From Candidatus Aciduliprofundum sp. JdFR-45 (GTDB lineage Archaea > Thermoplasmatota > Thermoplasmata > Thermoplasmatales > JdFR-45), in the NCBI GenBank assembly GCA_002011395.1, contig MTNG01000021.1, forward strand, positions 395 to 9,922: a stretch of DNA of 9,528 bases, written 5' to 3'. Below the pieces are notes generated by a model, which ran no database searches, had not been told where the DNA came from, and saw nothing but the letters and a program-made list of their open reading frames with translations. The position numbers and the translations under genes were made by a program. Positions 6,725 through 9,528 of the stretch are shown piece by piece. Positions within the stretch are counted from its first letter, which is position 1. Each line of letters starts with the position of its first letter.

Positions 6725-7212
6725 CGCTGAAAAAGCCCCTTTATCTTTTCATTTTTCAGCGCGTATCTCCTGACGGACATACCGCTCTCAATCAGCATGA
6801 GCTCCGAGAGGCGGTCCGGGTACCCCTCCGCGTAGACGATTTCCTCAATCTCCGAATTTATTATCATCTTCGCGCACACAACGCACGGGTGATTGGTCAC
6901 GTATATGGTCGCCCCCTTCACGGATATGCCGTGTACCGCAGCCTGAATTATGGCGTTCTGCTCCGCGTGCAGACCGCGGCAAAGTTCGTGTCTCTCCCCC
7001 CTCGGCACGTCCATCTCGCTCCGGATGCACCCCGTGACATCGCAGTGCGCCAGCCCCTTGGGGGGTCCGTTGTACCCTGTGGCCAGAAGTCGTTTGTCCC
7101 TCACTATGACTGCGCCGACTTTCCTTCGCAGGCAGGTGGAGCGCGAGGCGGCGAGGTACGCCATGGCCATGAAGTACTCGTCCCACGACGGGCGCATGTT
7201 GCCTGATGCCAT
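6721..7212 (-). CDS. Deoxycytidylate (dCMP) deaminase, ComEB-type
   Basis: The enzyme deaminates dCMP to dUMP, the precursor for dTMP, in the cytosol. The 163-residue product has the zinc-dependent cytidine deaminase fold. The zinc ligands are H82 (in LHAEQNA), C110 and C113 (in PCVVCAK), and E84 is the catalytic proton shuttle. Family landmarks are [20 protein letters not shown] at the N-terminus, [40 protein letters not shown] and [14 protein letters not shown]. Length is normal for the ComEB/dCMP deaminase family. The ATG at 7212 shares its A with the TAA stop of truA (TAATG), which suggests translational coupling. An internal ATG at 7197 would give MRPSWDEYF, closer to most relatives, so the first five residues are uncertain. 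The last 12 codons contain half of a perfect inverted repeat with the convergent neighbour's 3' end. Allosteric control by dCTP/dTTP is known for some relatives but not visible here. Confidence 0.93.
   Translation of the reverse strand: MASGNMRPSWDEYFMAMAYLAASRSTCLRRKVGAVIVRDKRLLATGYNGPPKGLAHCDVTGCIRSEMDVPRGERHELCRGLHAEQNAIIQAAVHGISVKGATIYVTNHPCVVCAKMIINSEIEEIVYAEGYPDRLSELMLIESGMSVRRYALKNEKIKGLFQR
6725..6761. terminator. Perfect 10-bp inverted repeat with T-rich loop between convergent genes
   Basis: CGCTGAAAAA (6725-6734) pairs exactly with TTTTTCAGCG (6752-6761) across a 17-base loop. It starts one base after the TAA of the small membrane protein gene and lies within the last codons of the dCMP deaminase gene. 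On the plus strand the loop and second arm are T-rich (CTTTATCTTTTCATTTTTC), as in archaeal U-tract terminators. A role in ending plus-strand transcripts, and possibly in reducing interference with the opposing transcript, is inferred. Confidence 0.5.
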
Positions 7213-7982
7213 TACGCGGATTTAAGGTTTCCCGCTGGAACGCAAGCGACTTCCGACAGGATGTGACCCTCAAGTGCCGTTTTCACGAGGTGATCTCTAA
7301 GATGGGACATGTGAACGGGTGTGAAACCAAAGCCCGTATCAACGTCCACGAGTATGAGCCGCTCTGGCGGTGCTGCGGCCGTGTATTCCCCCTCACCCTG
7401 AAGAAGCGAAATCGCCTCTTCGCAGTCCCTTCTTCCGAGACCTACCTCGTTCAAAAAGGCGACGATCCTCCTGACCATCTGCCAGAGGAAACTCCTGCCC
7501 CTGATGTCCAGCACTATAAAGGCCCCCCTCCTCTGCAGTTCCACGGACTGTATTTCCCTGATGGTATCCCTGCCATCCGGGCGGCAGAAGCCCCTGAAGT
7601 CATGTCGCCCCACGAAGTGCGCGGCTGCCGAGCGCATCGCATCCATGTCGTGGCCCGAGAAGGGTAGAAAATACCTGTACCACCGCATCACAGCGTGGCG
7701 TGGGTTGAAGTCGGCCCCTACCTCGGCGTAAGCCCAGAAAAAGGCATCCTCCACATGCGCGTTGAGTATCCGAAGCGCCCTCATAGGGTCGTCGGTGTCT
7801 AAACGGGCAACGTTTCCCCTCGCGCTGACACCCGCGTCCGTGCGGCTGCCCCCTGTCCACTCGCCGGCCCTGTGTTCCCTCAAAACGCTCTTTATATCGC
7901 CCTCCACAGTTCTGACCCCCGGCTGAACCTGATAGCCGTGGAATTTCCATCCTATATAACCGAACTTGACGGCGTAGGGCAT
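7212..7982 (-). CDS. truA: tRNA pseudouridine synthase TruA
   Basis: TruA (archaeal and eukaryotic relatives are Pus3/Pus1-like) isomerises uridine to pseudouridine in the tRNA anticodon arm, typically positions 38-40. From the ATG at 7982 the product is 256 residues. The catalytic motif [14 protein letters not shown] puts the nucleophilic aspartate at D49. Other landmarks are [16 protein letters not shown] near the start, [16 protein letters not shown] at about 92-107 (the R-x-Y region), [10 protein letters not shown] at 125-134 and [11 protein letters not shown] at about 164-174. A GTG at 8000 would add six residues. I prefer the ATG because family members begin like [11 protein letters not shown] and because a TATA box (8003-8010) is centred about 25 bases upstream of it, fitting a leaderless transcript. 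The gene is followed directly by dCMP deaminase through a TAATG overlap, so the two form an operon. Confidence 0.94.
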   Translation of the reverse strand: MPYAVKFGYIGWKFHGYQVQPGVRTVEGDIKSVLREHRAGEWTGGSRTDAGVSARGNVARLDTDDPMRALRILNAHVEDAFFWAYAEVGADFNPRHAVMRWYRYFLPFSGHDMDAMRSAAAHFVGRHDFRGFCRPDGRDTIREIQSVELQRRGAFIVLDIRGRSFLWQMVRRIVAFLNEVGLGRRDCEEAISLLQGEGEYTAAAPPERLILVDVDTGFGFTPVHMSHLRDHLVKTALEGHILSEVACVPAGNLKSA

Positions 7983-8002
7983 ACCGGGTGATGTCTTCAC
8001 CG

Positions 8003-8010
8003 GTATTTAA
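8003..8010 (-). promoter_or_regulatory. TATA box of the truA-dCMP deaminase operon, leaderless spacing
   Basis: On the minus strand CTTAAATAC-like sequence (core TTAAATA) is centred near 8007, about 25 bases upstream of the ATG at 7982. No Shine-Dalgarno sequence precedes that ATG, which fits a leaderless mRNA. A second minus-strand candidate, ATATAAAT at 8023-8030, would place the start at the alternative GTG at 8000; it coincides with the plus-strand TATA box of the next gene. Confidence 0.5.
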
Positions 8011-8022
8011 GTGAGCCGATGG

Positions 8023-8031
8023 ATTTATATC
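8023..8031 (+). promoter_or_regulatory. TATA box for the secreted phosphoesterase gene
   Basis: ATTTATATC is centred near 8027, which predicts transcription starting at about 8052. This leaves a leader of about 18 bases that contains a Shine-Dalgarno site. Confidence 0.55.
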
Positions 8032-8056
8032 GTATACACGCTCATGGGTGTTCAAC

Positions 8057-8062
8057 AGGGGG
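8057..8062 (+). promoter_or_regulatory. Shine-Dalgarno-like site for the secreted phosphoesterase
   Basis: AGGGGG lies 7 bases upstream of the ATG at 8070, with TTATCGC between. The block GGGTTATCGCATGA closely matches GGGTATCGCATGA at the start of the Asp-box protein gene, which supports this start. Confidence 0.55.
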
Positions 8063-8069
8063 TTATCGC

Positions 8070-9528
8070 ATGAGATGGTTTGCCCTGATGCTCGTCGTGA
8101 TGATGGTGTTCGCTGTTCCTCCGGAAGCAGGAAGGTCGGCGATTCCCGACACGACCACGACCCCTACAGGGTGGTCGTGGAGCGGGAACATAACCGTGAG
8201 GATAGAGTACTTCTGGTGCGACCCGGATCTTGACCCACTCCTGGCCGGCGACCCGGACCCGTACTTCATAGTGTCGGTCAACGATGTGGAGGTGAAGAGC
8301 CCTGTGTGGGACGGCTCCAGCGAGTTTGACGCTGACTGGGAGGCGACGTTTTCGATAACCACCCGCGACGAGGCGGTGTGGATACAGATAGCCGCCTTTG
8401 ACGACGACACGGGGCTGACGTTCCGCGATGACATAATAGACATAGACCCAGGCAACGGTTTCACGCTGGACCTGATATACGACCTGAGGACGAAGGCGTG
8501 GAGCGGCGACGTGGACGGGGTTCTCGCGGCAGGTGACCGCACGAGCGATTGGGGCATAATCGCGTTTGACATAAGGAGCACGCCAGACGATGAAAGCACG
8601 CCTGAGATAGCGGTCAACGTGCCCTACGCGGGGTACGGATTCCTGAACAACGCGTCCCTCGTGGACAGCAGCACGGGGACGCTCTACGATACGTTCCCGG
8701 ACGGCGGCGATGTGTATGCGTTTTCCGTGAATGCAGGGGATATCATCACTGTGGAGGTTCAGCCGTCCCGGGGTGCGGACTTCGCACTCCGCCTCTATGA
8801 CCCCGGGGGCGGAATTGCGGCCACTTCCAGCAACCCCGGAAACGGCAGCGTGGAGAGCATAACCTACACGGCAACCGTCAGCGGAATATGGAAGGTTGAG
8901 GTCTACCGCGTCTCCGGATACGGCATATACTCCATAGGCATAAACACACCCCACACGGCGTTTCTGGACGCGCGGAACCTCACCGTATCCTCTCAGGGCG
9001 CCTATCTGCTGAACCGCGGTGAGACCTCGGTCAACTTCCGCATTTACGATTTCAACGTCAATGTGACCGTGGCCAACCCAACCGCCGAGGATGGGTGGGT
9101 GTACCTCCACTTCTTCAATCAGGACCCCGATTACGTGGTCGCCGAGGGCTTTGAAGACACATCCAACGTGAGCAGGGGGACGTACTCCCTCACACTCCTC
9201 GTCTACCTGCGCCCGGGTGAAAACCGGACCGCCTACATTCACCCCTGGTATATGCCGGAGGGCGATTTCTGGTTCTTCGCCCTCGGGGATAACAGGCCGG
9301 GGAGCGGCGTCTACGACGCACCCACAGACCCCTCCCCCGAGTACAGGATTTTCATGTACTATTACACGAGCGTTATAAGGCCACCCGTGGGCCTGAACGA
9401 CGGTGACCTCGTGGCGGGCTTCGGTGGAGGGCTTCTGGCGCCCGATTACGGCGATGTCGTGAACGAGGTAATGTACCGTAAATTCTACTTCACGACGGGC
9501 AACCGCGACGTCTTCTTTGCACCGGCCA
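8070..9528 (+). CDS. Secreted protein with PPC-like domain and calcineurin-like metallophosphoesterase domain (3' end outside window)
   Basis: The reading frame is open for 486 codons to the window edge. Residues 3-17 are a short hydrophobic signal segment, then AVPPEAGRSA, so the protein is probably exported. Residues about 35-200 form a beta-rich, acidic region I cannot assign. Residues about 205-291 (DVYAFSVNAGDIITVEV through YSIGI) match the PPC (pre-peptidase C-terminal) beta-sandwich pattern often found in secreted enzymes. From about 400 the metallophosphoesterase motifs appear in order: FALGDNRPGSG at 403-413 (motif I, metal Asp D407), NDGDLV at 443-448 (motif II, D446) and TTGNRDVFF at 475-483 (motif III). 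Family consensus at motif III is GNHD/E, so the histidine is an arginine here, which may change metal use or activity. The later histidine motifs lie outside the window. Several N-x-S/T sites fit a surface protein. The gene is divergent from truA and has its own TATA box. The enzyme class is likely, the substrate unknown. Confidence 0.78.
   Translation, partial: MRWFALMLVVMMVFAVPPEAGRSAIPDTTTTPTGWSWSGNITVRIEYFWCDPDLDPLLAGDPDPYFIVSVNDVEVKSPVWDGSSEFDADWEATFSITTRDEAVWIQIAAFDDDTGLTFRDDIIDIDPGNGFTLDLIYDLRTKAWSGDVDGVLAAGDRTSDWGIIAFDIRSTPDDESTPEIAVNVPYAGYGFLNNASLVDSSTGTLYDTFPDGGDVYAFSVNAGDIITVEVQPSRGADFALRLYDPGGGIAATSSNPGNGSVESITYTATVSGIWKVEVYRVSGYGIYSIGINTPHTAFLDARNLTVSSQGAYLLNRGETSVNFRIYDFNVNVTVANPTAEDGWVYLHFFNQDPDYVVAEGFEDTSNVSRGTYSLTLLVYLRPGENRTAYIHPWYMPEGDFWFFALGDNRPGSGVYDAPTDPSPEYRIFMYYYTSVIRPPVGLNDGDLVAGFGGGLLAPDYGDVVNEVMYRKFYFTTGNRDVFFAPA

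Noticed and set aside
8052..9242. A 396-codon open frame on the minus strand opposite the secreted phosphoesterase gene.
   Set aside because: Composition (Val, Arg, His, Gly) is that of an antisense shadow. The plus-strand frame carries a signal peptide and ordered phosphoesterase motifs.
9279..9311. GDNRPGSG resembles box E (GDNRxxSxD) of bacterial type I signal peptidases.
   Set aside because: There is no upstream catalytic Ser/Lys pair, and the following GDLV and GNRD motifs at the right spacing fit a calcineurin-like phosphoesterase.
1..9528. Search by eye for tRNA genes, CRISPR arrays, transposase genes and attachment-site repeats.
   Set aside because: Intergenic gaps are all under 80 bases and taken up by promoter elements. 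No cloverleaf, regular spacer array or transposase motif was seen.

Overview
The window reads as a chromosomal segment from a euryarchaeon, most plausibly in or near the Thermoplasmatota and probably thermophilic. This placement is inferred. The supporting signs are an archaeal-type PheT, the archaeosine-pathway radical SAM enzyme RaSEA (a modification found only in archaeal tRNA), TATA-box promoters in every intergenic gap, several apparently leaderless starts, high GC, and heavy use of ATA (Ile) and AGG/AGA (Arg) codons. Coding density is very high. I see no rRNA, tRNA, CRISPR array, insertion sequence or other mobile element, and no gene-free stretch longer than 80 bases.

Layout. Positions 1-1058 (minus) hold the N-terminal 352 codons of phenylalanyl-tRNA synthetase beta (pheT), whose 3' end lies outside the window. 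Positions 1098-2078 (minus) encode RaSEA. A 78-base divergent promoter region separates it from 2166-3554 (plus), a surface protein with a signal/anchor segment, a beta-propeller carrying Asp-box repeats and a C-terminal membrane anchor. This gene overlaps by 32 bases the start of 3523-6276 (plus), a 917-residue STAND-type ATPase with a C-terminal TPR solenoid. That ATPase carries an extra domain, resembling roadblock/longin folds, inserted between Walker A and Walker B. Positions 6323-6724 (plus) encode a small three-helix membrane protein with its own promoter. It converges, with overlapping stop codons and a perfect 10-bp inverted repeat, on dCMP deaminase (6721-7212, minus), which is coupled by a TAATG overlap to tRNA pseudouridine synthase TruA (7212-7982, minus). 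A second divergent promoter region (7983-8069) leads to 8070-9528 (plus), the start of a secreted protein with a PPC-like domain followed by a calcineurin-like metallophosphoesterase domain, cut by the window end.

How the genes work together. The minus-strand genes are housekeeping: three act on tRNA (pheT, RaSEA, truA) and one in dTMP precursor supply. The plus-strand genes form an envelope/signalling set: a membrane-anchored propeller overlapping a cytosolic signal-transduction ATPase, a small membrane protein, and a separate secreted phosphoesterase. Promoter spacing suggests pheT and truA (and perhaps RaSEA) are leaderless, whereas the three promoter-proximal plus-strand genes have short leaders with Shine-Dalgarno sites. 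The most unusual item is the roadblock-like insertion in the ATPase and its overlap with the surface propeller gene, which may be an undescribed surface-sensor/cytosolic-transducer pair.
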